From the NCBI GenBank assembly GCA_947305775.1, contig CAMZEN010000025.1:1-37544 (forward strand): 37,544 nt of DNA. The letters run 5' to 3'. A model generated the notes under the pieces. The model did not search any database. It worked only from the letters and a program-made list of their open reading frames with translations, and was not told the DNA's origin. Origin of the DNA: an uncultured Verrucomicrobiota bacterium (GTDB lineage Bacteria > Verrucomicrobiota > Kiritimatiellia > RFP12 > UBA1067). Below are positions 15,343 through 22,530 of this stretch, piece by piece (within the stretch, counting starts at the first letter, position 1; every line of letters begins with the position of its first letter). The position numbers were made by a program, and so were the translations under genes.

Positions 15343-15393
15343 ATCCTGTTTTTTGACGTCCTTTTCTCGCTTCCGCCGACAGTCTGTGCGCCA

Positions 15394-15660
15394 CTACCTC
15401 AGCAGCGGGAAATGCGCAAATATGTCCTGTGTGTATAGAAGAAGTTCAGAACCCATCCATGATGCGCACACAAGCAGCGTAAGCGATATCGCTATGAGCT
15501 TAACGGCAAATCCGAGCGTTTGTTCCTGAACCTGCGTCAAGGCCTGCAACAGCGAAACGATGAGACCTATTACCGTAGCGACGATGATGGGGATCAATGA
15601 AAGCCTAAGCACCATCAGTAGGCACGTCTGCGCGTAGTCTACGAGTTGCGATTCCTTCAT
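15394..15660 (-). CDS. sctS: T3SS export apparatus protein SctS
   Basis: YscS/FliQ family, 88 residues with two hydrophobic helices (about 14-42 and 50-75) in a helical hairpin; four copies are expected in the SctRST gate. The conserved loop ALTQVQEQTLGFAVKL lies between the helices. The start is the ATG at 15660, which overlaps the sctR stop in ATGA. An upstream in-frame start at 15702 would lie inside sctR and add unrelated residues. Confidence 0.92.
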   Translation of the reverse strand: MKESQLVDYAQTCLLMVLRLSLIPIIVATVIGLIVSLLQALTQVQEQTLGFAVKLIAISLTLLVCASWMGSELLLYTQDIFAHFPLLR

Positions 15661-16352
15661 AGCATATACCCCCTGACGAGGCCCTGGATAAGGATCGTCC
15701 ATCCGTCGACCATCACAAACAGCAGCAGCTTGAACGGCAATGAGATCGTAACTGGCGAGACCATCATCATGCCCATTGCAAGCAGTATGTTCGACACAAT
15801 GATATCTATCGCTATGAACGGCAGGTATACCAAAAAGCCTATCTGGAATGCTTTCGTGAGCTCAGAAACGCAAAAGGCGGGAATCAATATGTAGAAGCTC
15901 TCCCTGTCAACGACAACAGGCTCTTCGTCTTTGCTCCATAGCTGTTCGGCAGTACGCACGAAGAACGCGCGCTCGCGATCCGACGTGTGCTTGGACAAGA
16001 AGGCCCTAAAAGGCTCGGCCGCCTTCGCCGCAGCATCGGTATCAAGCATGACACCGCCTTCCGAGCCGGCAACCGACGAACCGGTCACGGCCGAGGCAGG
16101 CTTCGCGGCAAGCTCTGTCTTGGCGATCTGCCATGCATCAGAGCATACGGGAGCCATGATGTAGAACGTCAATATCATTGCGAGCGCGTTCACGACGATG
16201 TTCGGCGGTATGGACTGTATGCCTAGCGCGTTCCTTATCAGCGACATGACGACGACAATCTTGAGGTAGCTTGTGGCAACCATGGCCACAAGAGGCAGAA
16301 GGGAAAGCCCCACAAATAGGACTATCAGCGTAAACGGGTCTGTCTGGAACAT
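15657..16352 (-). CDS. sctR: T3SS export apparatus protein SctR
   Basis: YscR/FliP family, five copies of which nucleate the export gate. The product has 231 residues. Conserved stretches are SYLKIVVVMSLIRNALGIQ and PPNIVVNALAMILTFYIM at the N-terminal half, and FQIGFLVYLPFIAIDIIVSN plus LLAMGMMMVSP at the C-terminal half. A variable periplasmic loop (about 85-145) rich in Ala/Ser/Glu lies between. It follows sctN after only 33 bases; in Ysc systems the genes sctO, sctP and sctQ occupy this place. Confidence 0.94.
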   Translation of the reverse strand: MFQTDPFTLIVLFVGLSLLPLVAMVATSYLKIVVVMSLIRNALGIQSIPPNIVVNALAMILTFYIMAPVCSDAWQIAKTELAAKPASAVTGSSVAGSEGGVMLDTDAAAKAAEPFRAFLSKHTSDRERAFFVRTAEQLWSKDEEPVVVDRESFYILIPAFCVSELTKAFQIGFLVYLPFIAIDIIVSNILLAMGMMMVSPVTISLPFKLLLFVMVDGWTILIQGLVRGYML

Positions 16353-16385
16353 GTCTCTTGCGCCTTTCGTATCTTGTTGGAGCGG

Positions 16386-17711
16386 TCAGGAGACGGCCGC
16401 CTTTAACCTGCGTATGGTGTCGTCATATTCAGGACGCTCGTCCAAGCCCTGCCGCAAGAACGCATTGACCGCACCGTTCTTGGAAATGGCTTCGTCTGCT
16501 TCAGGATCGCTTCCCTGCTTGTATTCACCGATCTTAAGCAACAGCTCGACTTCGGCGTACTTTGCGAGAAGCGTCCTCAACTTCGCTGCCGCCGCCTTGT
16601 GGTCCTTCGGAATGATTGCCGACTGGCAGCGCGATATGGACGCCAACACGTCGATGGCCGGATAATGGTTCATCTGCGCAAGTTTGCGCGAAAGAATTAT
16701 GTGGCCGTCAAGAATCGACCTGGTCTCGTCGGCGATGGGCTCCGTCATGTCGTCGCCTTCCACCAAAACCGTGTATAGCGCGGTGATGGAGCCTTTGGCC
16801 GAGTTGCCGGCACGCTCCATAAGCTTAGGCAGCTCCGAAAACACACTCGGCGGGAATCCGCGACGCGTCGGCGGCTCTCCAGCCGCCAGGCCGATTTCGC
16901 GCTGGGCACGGCCGAAGCGCGTTACGGAATCCATCAGCAGCACGACCTTCATCCCCTTGTCGCGAAACGACTCTGCGATCGCCGTCGCCACATACGCAGC
17001 CTTAAGACGCTCCATTGACGAGCGGTCCGAGGTTGATATGACAAGCACGGCCTTCTTGAGGCCTTCCGGGCCAAGGTCCTTTTCTATAAACTCCCTGACC
17101 TCGCGTCCACGCTCTCCTATCAAAGCGAGTACGGTGACCTCAGCCTCGGTGTTTCGAATTATGGATGCAAGCAAAGTTGACTTTCCACCACCTGCGGCTG
17201 CGAAGATGCCCATGCGTTGGCCTTCACCGCAGGTGAGCATCCCGTCGATCGCGCGAATGCCCAGGGATATAGGCTTAGAAATCACAGCACGTTCAAGCGG
17301 CGACGGTGGCGGTGCATATACAGGGTAATAGCCATCCGGTCTCAAAGGACCTTTTTCCTCCACATCCATCGGACGCCCCAGGCCATCAAGAACCCTTCCA
17401 AGCAGATTCATGCCAACCGGCACCATCTGCACGCGTCTCGTGGGGATTACCTCCGTCTCTACAGAGATGCCTATCATGGCCCCAAGAGGCGTAAGGAGCG
17501 CCGCGTCCTTGGTGAAACCTACGACTTCCGCCTGAACCTCAAAACTCTCCCATGGATTCCGTAATATGCACACCTCGCCTATCTTGACGCCAGGGACAGA
17601 TGCCTTAATGATCGTTCCGACCACCTGAATGACCTTGCCCTTGACGTCAATGGGCTGTGCGTCCTCCACTGCACGGTTGAGAACCTCAGGAATGTAGTCG
17701 AAAACACCCAT
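16386..17711 (-). CDS. sctN: T3SS ATPase SctN
   Basis: Hexameric ATPase at the cytosolic face that unfolds substrates and releases chaperones. The 441-residue protein resembles F1-beta: P-loop AAAGGGKST with Lys177, an [15 protein letters not shown] catalytic Glu region, and Walker B plus downstream signature [21 protein letters not shown] and [14 protein letters not shown]. The P-loop is unusually Gly/Ala-rich but meets the [AG]xxxxGK[ST] pattern. A C-terminal helical domain follows. The start ATG at 17711 is five bases after the sctL stop, so regulator and ATPase are made together. No sctO stalk gene follows it. Confidence 0.95.
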   Translation of the reverse strand: MGVFDYIPEVLNRAVEDAQPIDVKGKVIQVVGTIIKASVPGVKIGEVCILRNPWESFEVQAEVVGFTKDAALLTPLGAMIGISVETEVIPTRRVQMVPVGMNLLGRVLDGLGRPMDVEEKGPLRPDGYYPVYAPPPSPLERAVISKPISLGIRAIDGMLTCGEGQRMGIFAAAGGGKSTLLASIIRNTEAEVTVLALIGERGREVREFIEKDLGPEGLKKAVLVISTSDRSSMERLKAAYVATAIAESFRDKGMKVVLLMDSVTRFGRAQREIGLAAGEPPTRRGFPPSVFSELPKLMERAGNSAKGSITALYTVLVEGDDMTEPIADETRSILDGHIILSRKLAQMNHYPAIDVLASISRCQSAIIPKDHKAAAAKLRTLLAKYAEVELLLKIGEYKQGSDPEADEAISKNGAVNAFLRQGLDERPEYDDTIRRLKAAVS

Positions 17712-17716
17712 CTTGC

Positions 17717-18337
17717 TCAGCCGTCCTTCCTGGCGATGTGGCGCTTTATAGAGCGCTCTATTGCCGCAAGCTGGGTCTCTACGGAGGCATCAGCGACACC
17801 GGCCTCCGTCTCCAGCACACATGCGACACCCTTGAGGCGAGGATCCTCAACGACATCAAATGTTTCAATCGTTGGATAGTCCGCCGTCAGCTGCGACACA
17901 CGCTCCTTCACGACCGGCACCATCTCCGGCGACACCTTGAGCGTAACCTGGCGCTGGGTGCGTATGACGGCGCGCATAGTCTTACGGACAATCTGAAGGA
18001 CCATCTCCTGGTCGCCGATCTCAACGACGCATGACTTAAGCGCCTTCATTACGACATCGGCCATCTTAGATTCCACGTTCTCCATGAACTGGACAGATGA
18101 GTCCACGAGGTCGAGCTTCTGAAGCGATATTTCCATCTTGCCCTCGGCAAGGCCTTGTTCGTATCCGCGTCGCTTTTCTTTCTCAAACGCCGACTTGGCA
18201 TCTTCGCGTATGCGCGCAGCCTCTTTCTCGGCCGCATTTATTATGCCATCGGCGTCAATGACCGTGGCGGCTTCCGACGCCTTGACAATGCGACGGTCGG
18301 ACTGGAGAGCGATATTTTCCTTGTTGATCAGCAGCAT
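17717..18337 (-). CDS. sctL: T3SS ATPase regulator/stator SctL
   Basis: YscL/FliH-like peripheral stalk protein that links the ATPase to the sorting platform. The product has 206 residues: a short N-terminal stretch ([19 protein letters not shown]), then a long charged coiled coil (about 30-75, [19 protein letters not shown]). The C-terminal globular half is the part that resembles V/F-ATPase E and delta subunits. The start overlaps the sctK stop by ten bases. Its usual partner SctQ is not in the window, so the platform must take SctQ from elsewhere or be atypical. Confidence 0.88.
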   Translation of the reverse strand: MLLINKENIALQSDRRIVKASEAATVIDADGIINAAEKEAARIREDAKSAFEKEKRRGYEQGLAEGKMEISLQKLDLVDSSVQFMENVESKMADVVMKALKSCVVEIGDQEMVLQIVRKTMRAVIRTQRQVTLKVSPEMVPVVKERVSQLTADYPTIETFDVVEDPRLKGVACVLETEAGVADASVETQLAAIERSIKRHIARKDG

Positions 18338-18975
18338 AGCTTGTACGCCTCCGGGAACTTTATCTTAAGAAGTTTTTTCAGGCACTTGATCTCATCGTCA
18401 GACTTTTTGCCGCAATTGCAAGCATCAAAAAGCGACTTGGGCAGCTTTAAAGCGACTCTCTTTACAAGGGCGTCGTCCAATCCATGCAAACATGAAAACA
18501 ATATTTCAACGCCAACGGACAAAACGGCATCAGCATTCAAAGCGTCTTCGTGTTTTTTGCGTAAAGACAAGCCTCTGAAATACGCCATAAACGCAAAGAT
18601 ATCAGGATACACCCCTGTAAGTCCCGCCTTCAGGGCTCGCACTTCCGCGCCTTTTGTTATCGACCTGAGCGCATCTGCACAGGCAATTGCACCAAGCCAC
18701 TTCGCCATCGACAAAAGCGTTTCACCGTCCAAAAGAGCAATTCGGCTCCAGTCGTCTTTAGGGAATGTATGGAATACAGGCGCTATTCCAAGTTTGTCCA
18801 ATACGTAACGCTTTGCGCGAGGCGAAGACATGAAGCGGGCAACATCATCCAAATCCGCCATCCAGCTGGCGTGTATCTGCGGGGCGAAGTCCCAGAGAAA
18901 CGCCTTCACGCGCGGCCACAGCACCGCATCGGAAACAAGCGCACGTGCAACAGACATGTCAATTACGCTATCCAC
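18328..18975 (-). CDS. sctK: T3SS sorting platform protein SctK
   Basis: YscK-like, 215 residues, no membrane segment or signal peptide. Position between the J and L genes and length match the Ysc family. The middle segment MAKWLGAIACADALRSI resembles the conserved LGLVLHGEAIRR region of YscK as I remember it, and ALKLPKSLFDA the later RLP segment. SctK joins the SctQ pods to the SctD ring. The start is a GTG at 18975 with AAAGGAG about ten bases upstream; an ATG at 18957 is possible but has no ribosome site. The C terminus is rich in Lys and Cys. Assignment rests on synteny and weak similarity. Confidence 0.7.
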   Translation of the reverse strand: MDSVIDMSVARALVSDAVLWPRVKAFLWDFAPQIHASWMADLDDVARFMSSPRAKRYVLDKLGIAPVFHTFPKDDWSRIALLDGETLLSMAKWLGAIACADALRSITKGAEVRALKAGLTGVYPDIFAFMAYFRGLSLRKKHEDALNADAVLSVGVEILFSCLHGLDDALVKRVALKLPKSLFDACNCGKKSDDEIKCLKKLLKIKFPEAYKLCC

Positions 18976-19304
18976 TGACGCGACGCTCCTTTCTTCGACT
19001 CAAGATACCGCCTCCACCTTGATGCGCCCTCATCCTTACGTCCAGCCTGGTTCAGCGCGCGCGTCTCAAGGACGGCCTGGGCATATTCCAGGGATGGGGG
19101 AAAGTCGGCTTCGCGCAATACACGCAAAGCCTCGGCGGTGTCGCCGTCTTCCAGCAACAGCTCAGCCATAGCCGCAGCGGCGACTCCATCACACGGGTCG
19201 TCCTCAAGAAGCGCCGCACATACATTGCGAGCGCGCGAAGGCTGTCCGTGCCTCATGAAGAGCCACACAGCCGTCAAAAGGAACTGTCTCGCTTCTCCGT
19301 CCAA
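18963..19304 (-). CDS. sctY: T3SS assembly chaperone SctY (YscY-like TPR protein)
   Basis: A 113-residue all-helical protein of TPR type. It opens RQFLLTAVWLFMRHGQPSRA, continues CAALLEDDP and ALNQAGRKDEGASRWRRYLESK, a pattern close to YscY (QEFLLLNGWLQLQCG ... YLELK) as I recall it. SctY binds SctX and helps SctV assembly and early secretion. The start is a TTG at 19304 with AGGTGG close upstream; the first ATG would remove the conserved N terminus. In Yersinia yscY lies next to yscX before yscV; here it lies between sctJ and sctK, with the sctX candidate some 5 kb upstream. It could instead be a second needle-type TPR chaperone. Confidence 0.62.
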   Translation of the reverse strand: MDGEARQFLLTAVWLFMRHGQPSRARNVCAALLEDDPCDGVAAAAMAELLLEDGDTAEALRVLREADFPPSLEYAQAVLETRALNQAGRKDEGASRWRRYLESKKGASRQWIA

Positions 19305-19312
19305 CTTTCCAC

Positions 19313-19900
19313 CTACTTGTTGGGCGGCGAATCACGGAAGATCGTCACCATAATCTTCTCGTACGCCAAACCCTCTATGGCATTCTTTACGAGCCCTTTT
19401 ACGGACGGCACCACATCCGTCAGATCAACATCCCAACGAGAACGTATCGCAACAGCCGCGGACGAAGGAAGCGCATTGCGCGCGAATGGATCGTTCTCAG
19501 GCAATACAACATGCACTCGCGCATCAACCACTCCGTCGATGCCGGCGATTGTCCGTGAAAGATCCTGAGCCAATGCGTCCATGAATCTTATCCGTTCCTC
19601 GGAGGGGGACGATATCATGCCAGTCTTCTTGAACACTTCGCCAATGCCTTGATACGAGCGGCGTGGAAGCCCCTTCGCTTCAAGAAGATTGACGGCATCC
19701 GCAAACTTCGATTCAGAGACCGCCACATTCCAAGTGCCCTCTTCACCCGGCATCTTGTGGCAATTTATGCCAGCATCCAGAAGCGCCGCCATCACAAGAT
19801 TGGCTTGCCGCTCCTCAAGCCCTGAATGCAGGGTTGTCTCCTTGTCGCATCCCGACAGGATCATTGCGGCCGCGACCAGGACCGGTATAGCGATTTTCAT
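19313..19900 (-). CDS. sctJ: T3SS inner-membrane ring lipoprotein SctJ
   Basis: YscJ/PrgK family, 195 residues. Signal peptide and lipobox ILSGC give lipidated Cys18. Two ring-building domains follow: RBM1 (about 22-75: LHSGLEERQANLVMAALLDAGI) and RBM2 (about 105-185: RTIAGIDGVVDARVHVVLPENDPFA), joined by the usual linker FKKTGMISSPSEERIRF. The protein ends about ten residues after RBM2, so the C-terminal membrane helix found in YscJ is missing, as in some EscJ-type members. The ATG at 19900 is chosen because AAGGGG precedes it and the signal peptide starts there; an upstream in-frame ATG would add 11 polar residues. Confidence 0.92.
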   Translation of the reverse strand: MKIAIPVLVAAAMILSGCDKETTLHSGLEERQANLVMAALLDAGINCHKMPGEEGTWNVAVSESKFADAVNLLEAKGLPRRSYQGIGEVFKKTGMISSPSEERIRFMDALAQDLSRTIAGIDGVVDARVHVVLPENDPFARNALPSSAAVAIRSRWDVDLTDVVPSVKGLVKNAIEGLAYEKIMVTIFRDSPPNK

Positions 19901-19936
19901 TCCACGCCCCTTTCTAGATGTCATGCAAACCATTGC

Positions 19937-20338
19937 CTACTGGTTCTTTATCATCGTCTGTATGGCCTGGGATGACTTGTCCGCAACCTTGGTCACGACC
20001 TCCTGCTGAAACGCAAGGTTCGCGACGTTGTACTGCAGCTCCACCATCTCCGCCACGGAAAGCGAATGGTCCCCACGCATTTCCGACAAGGCCCTTATGC
20101 GATGCAGAAGTCCCTGCCTGTTGATCTGAGCAGAACGCCACGCGGCACTCGCTTCGCTGGCGAACGGTATGGCGTCTACCGCCGAAGGGCCATCAACACC
20201 CATCGCCGACTGGAAACGCGCCACCGCCGAAGGGTCTGCGACCGATTGCGCCGCGCCCACAGCTTCGGCACCCGGCTGCATCGCCGGGCTGGCCGCCGAT
20301 ATCCCTCTTATGGCTTCAATCACCATGGTTTCTGTCAT
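19937..20338 (-). CDS. sctI: T3SS inner rod protein SctI
   Basis: YscI/PrgJ-like inner rod subunit, 133 residues. The Ala/Ser-rich N-terminal half is variable. The C-terminal half shows the family pattern LSVAEMVELQYNVANLAFQQ and VTKVADKSSQAIQTMIKNQ, an amphipathic helix pair ending in Asn-Gln as in needle-related subunits. The ATG overlaps the preceding TPR gene stop (ATGA) and the gene ends 36 bases before sctJ. Position between the G and J genes matches Ysc order; a YscH homologue is missing. Confidence 0.85.
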   Translation of the reverse strand: MTETMVIEAIRGISAASPAMQPGAEAVGAAQSVADPSAVARFQSAMGVDGPSAVDAIPFASEASAAWRSAQINRQGLLHRIRALSEMRGDHSLSVAEMVELQYNVANLAFQQEVVTKVADKSSQAIQTMIKNQ

Positions 20339-20703
20339 GTCATCAAATCCTTTGCAAGTTGCGCCGCAGCTGGGTCTGCGGACTGGTTCGCTGCTTCGGA
20401 AAGCGGAATCCGGGCTTCTTCTATCCTGTTTAACCTAACAAGCGCCATTCCTTTGAAAGCCTTCAGCATCGCAGATTCAGGAAAGCGCGGCAATCCCACA
20501 TCGTTAATGTAGTCAATGGCACCTTGAAAATCGAGCATGCTGATAAAAAGAATGGCTTTTGCCACCGCGAGCGACGATGCCGCGGGCCTGAACCGCTCCA
20601 ACGCCGCGAGGATCTTCGCGGCGGACTGGAAACGGTTCTGGCCTGTCGCCATCAACGCGACGTTCAACAACAGTCGCGCCTCTTCTTCAGCGATGTCAAG
20701 CAT
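20335..20703 (-). CDS. yscG: YscG-like TPR needle chaperone
   Basis: A 122-residue helical protein that begins MLDIAEEEARLLLNVALMATG and contains TPR-like pairs (FQSAAKILAALERF; LDFQGAIDYI; LKAFKGMALVRLNRIEEA). YscG with YscE holds the needle subunit monomeric before export. The opening resembles the YscG start LLAEIALIGTG. The ATG at 20703 overlaps the sctF stop in ATGA, and the gene directly follows sctF, as in Ysc order. Longer upstream frames would run into sctF and are not supported. The identification is from position, size and fold. Confidence 0.65.
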   Translation of the reverse strand: MLDIAEEEARLLLNVALMATGQNRFQSAAKILAALERFRPAASSLAVAKAILFISMLDFQGAIDYINDVGLPRFPESAMLKAFKGMALVRLNRIEEARIPLSEAANQSADPAAAQLAKDLMT

Positions 20704-21026
20704 CAACGGAAGTTGGAGGCGATCGAGTTCATGGCGTCGCCCAGGTTCTTGTTGATGTTGGTCATGGTGGTGAGAGCCAAGTTCCACGCCTGCAGATCGT
20801 ACTGCAGCTGCTGCAGGTTCGCCTGCACGTCAGGGTGCTGCTGGTAGTTCTCGAGCGACTCGCGCAGACGATCTTCCATGACGTTCGCTGCGTTCATGAG
20901 CGCATTGTACACCGCATCGGTGTGGATGTTGTCTGCTGCGGTTCCGCCCTGAACGCGATACATCTCGGTCGAGTAGGACTTGACCTCCGGTACTCCGGTT
21001 GCGGTGGGCATTGTTGGCATTGCCAT
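20703..21026 (-). CDS. sctF: T3SS needle subunit SctF
   Basis: YscF/PrgI-like needle protein, 107 residues. It is longer than YscF (about 87) because of a 20-25 residue Pro/Thr-containing N terminus. The helical hairpin is at about 35-107: ALMNAANVMEDRLRESLENY, a turn at QHPDVQAN, then LQQLQYDLQAWNLALTTMTN, ending with the usual polar helix INKNLGDAMNSIASNFR. It is preceded by a 59-base A-rich leader with AAGGAA, the largest spacer inside the operon, which may boost translation of this high-copy subunit. It is flanked by its probable co-chaperones, YscE-like upstream and YscG-like downstream. Confidence 0.88.
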   Translation of the reverse strand: MAMPTMPTATGVPEVKSYSTEMYRVQGGTAADNIHTDAVYNALMNAANVMEDRLRESLENYQQHPDVQANLQQLQYDLQAWNLALTTMTNINKNLGDAMNSIASNFR

Positions 21027-21085
21027 TTTTGTGTTCCTTTTTTTTGTTTGTTGTTGACTGTCGCCTTTCGGCTTCGTTTCCGCGC
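21027..21085 (-). promoter_or_regulatory. A-rich leader and ribosome site of sctF
   Basis: On the minus strand this spacer reads as CAACAACAAACA-like sequence followed by eight A, GGAACACAAAA and the ATG. AAGGAA is about ten bases from the start. Most other operon genes overlap or nearly abut, so a 59-base unstructured A-rich spacer before the needle gene probably raises its translation; the sequence also allows a cleavage site or weak promoter. Confidence 0.4.
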
Positions 21086-21322
21086 TTAGCCGGCCACTCG
21101 GACGGTCAAACGCAAAATCTTCCTTGCGAGGATGTTGGCCTCCCTCAGCGCCTCTGCCTTAGAATACTCATCCGGGGGCAGACCATTCTTCATAACGGTT
21201 TCAATCCTCTCGCCAAGTGCGGCAAGAACGGCATCATATCTGGATAAGGCCTGCCCCCTTCCAGGGCCAGCAAGCTCCTTTTCGATTTCCAGAAGCATCG
21301 TCGGATTTTTCAAGGCTTCCAT
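21086..21322 (-). CDS. yscE: YscE-like needle co-chaperone
   Basis: A 78-residue helical protein lying between sctD and sctF, as yscE does. It has MLLEIEKELAG, then RYDAVLAALGERIETVMKNG, a PPDEY turn and ALREANILARKILRL, matching the two-helix YscE/EscE layout. YscE binds YscG to cap the needle subunit. The ATG lies 13 bases inside the end of sctD. Small size and low conservation limit certainty, but the gene order D-E-F-G supports it. Confidence 0.65.
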   Translation of the reverse strand: MEALKNPTMLLEIEKELAGPGRGQALSRYDAVLAALGERIETVMKNGLPPDEYSKAEALREANILARKILRLTVRVAG

Positions 21323-22530
21323 ATAAACCTCCCCGTCGAATTCGTTACCGTCACCGCATCTGACTCGATCTTAAGTATCACGCTCTCACCGATCGCAGCT
21401 CCTTCCATTATGCGCGTACCATTCCGCATCACGAGACACGGATACGGCGTAGTAAGTATGCCGCATACTGGCAGGTCAGGCACTCCAGACGCACTCTTCC
21501 GCACTTCGGCCTTCCGCGCTTCGGCCTTTCTTTGGGCAGGATTTTCAGTGCCGGCCGACAAACCTTCCTGCTCGGCGATCTCGCCTGCGATCGGTGCCGC
21601 CGCCGCAGACACGACAACCCCTGACACATCCACGTCTTTAAGCTTCGGCATGTCGGACGATAGCGCCTTGAGAACCCTGCCTAAGGTTTCGGAGGAGCGC
21701 ACGGTTCCGGCTATGGAGATTACGCGATTTGACGCAGACACCACCTTCAGAGCACCCTCTGTAAGCGTAAACAAGGCATCGTCGGCCGACACACGGAACG
21801 ACTCGTCATCCGAAATATCCACAATAACGCCAGGCTTTGCGGCATAAGCCTCCGCCGTGGCCCTGAGCCGTTTCGCTCGCGTGTCAAGGTTGCCTGAAAG
21901 CCTCACCGCACCATCATCCTCGGAAACGTCAAGCGAATAACGTTCGGCGATAGCCCTTAGGGTCTCCAAAGGCGTCAGCTCCACAGCTTCCGGACGATTC
22001 CGACCACCTGAACCATTGACGATTCTGGTCTCGTAGAACTCCTTGACGGCAGCTCTGAAGTACCAACACGCCACGCCAATAACAATGAGCAGCAATACAA
22101 ACGCCAAAACACATCCGCCGCGCCTGCTCTTGCTGGTTTTTTCGGCCACGGCAGGCTGATCTTCAACCGTGTTGCCTGGCGCAGGCTCTTTTTCAACGGT
22201 ATCAGTCTTGGCCGGCTCTTGGGCAGGGGCTTCCTCTTGTTTCTCTTTTTCCGTCTTCGGCCATACAAGGTCTCGCCATGGCGCATCACCTGGACCTACA
22301 GCAAACGATGTGGCGCCTACGGTCTTTACATGGAACGGCGGCAGCTCTTCGCCTCCAACCATTACGCCAACATCTGTAGCCTGAACATTCAGGGGCGTGT
22401 CCGGAAGAGTCGGGTCGACGAGTATTATGTCGCAGTCGTCGCCCTTGCCAAGCGTAACTGCAACACCCTCAACGAGCGCGATTTCCGCGCCCTTGTTGGG
22501 CCCCTCGACTATCTTCAACATGAAATTCAT
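21310..22530 (-). CDS. sctD: T3SS inner-membrane ring protein SctD
   Basis: YscD family, 406 residues. An N-terminal cytosolic FHA-like domain (1 to about 95: KIVEGPNKGAEIALVEG, LGKGDDCDIILVDP) is followed by an acidic Pro/Glu/Lys linker (about 93-135), one membrane helix (about 138-158, GGCVLAFVLLLIVIGVACWY) and periplasmic ring domains with BON-like segments (about 185-320). A Lys/Ala/Glu linker leads to a C-terminal beta domain (about 350-406). SctD forms the outer inner-membrane ring around SctJ and contacts SctC. The start overlaps the sctV stop (ATGA). The FHA residues point to a structural rather than phosphopeptide-binding role, as in YscD. Confidence 0.88.
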   Translation of the reverse strand: MNFMLKIVEGPNKGAEIALVEGVAVTLGKGDDCDIILVDPTLPDTPLNVQATDVGVMVGGEELPPFHVKTVGATSFAVGPGDAPWRDLVWPKTEKEKQEEAPAQEPAKTDTVEKEPAPGNTVEDQPAVAEKTSKSRRGGCVLAFVLLLIVIGVACWYFRAAVKEFYETRIVNGSGGRNRPEAVELTPLETLRAIAERYSLDVSEDDGAVRLSGNLDTRAKRLRATAEAYAAKPGVIVDISDDESFRVSADDALFTLTEGALKVVSASNRVISIAGTVRSSETLGRVLKALSSDMPKLKDVDVSGVVVSAAAAPIAGEIAEQEGLSAGTENPAQRKAEARKAEVRKSASGVPDLPVCGILTTPYPCLVMRNGTRIMEGAAIGESVILKIESDAVTVTNSTGRFIWKP

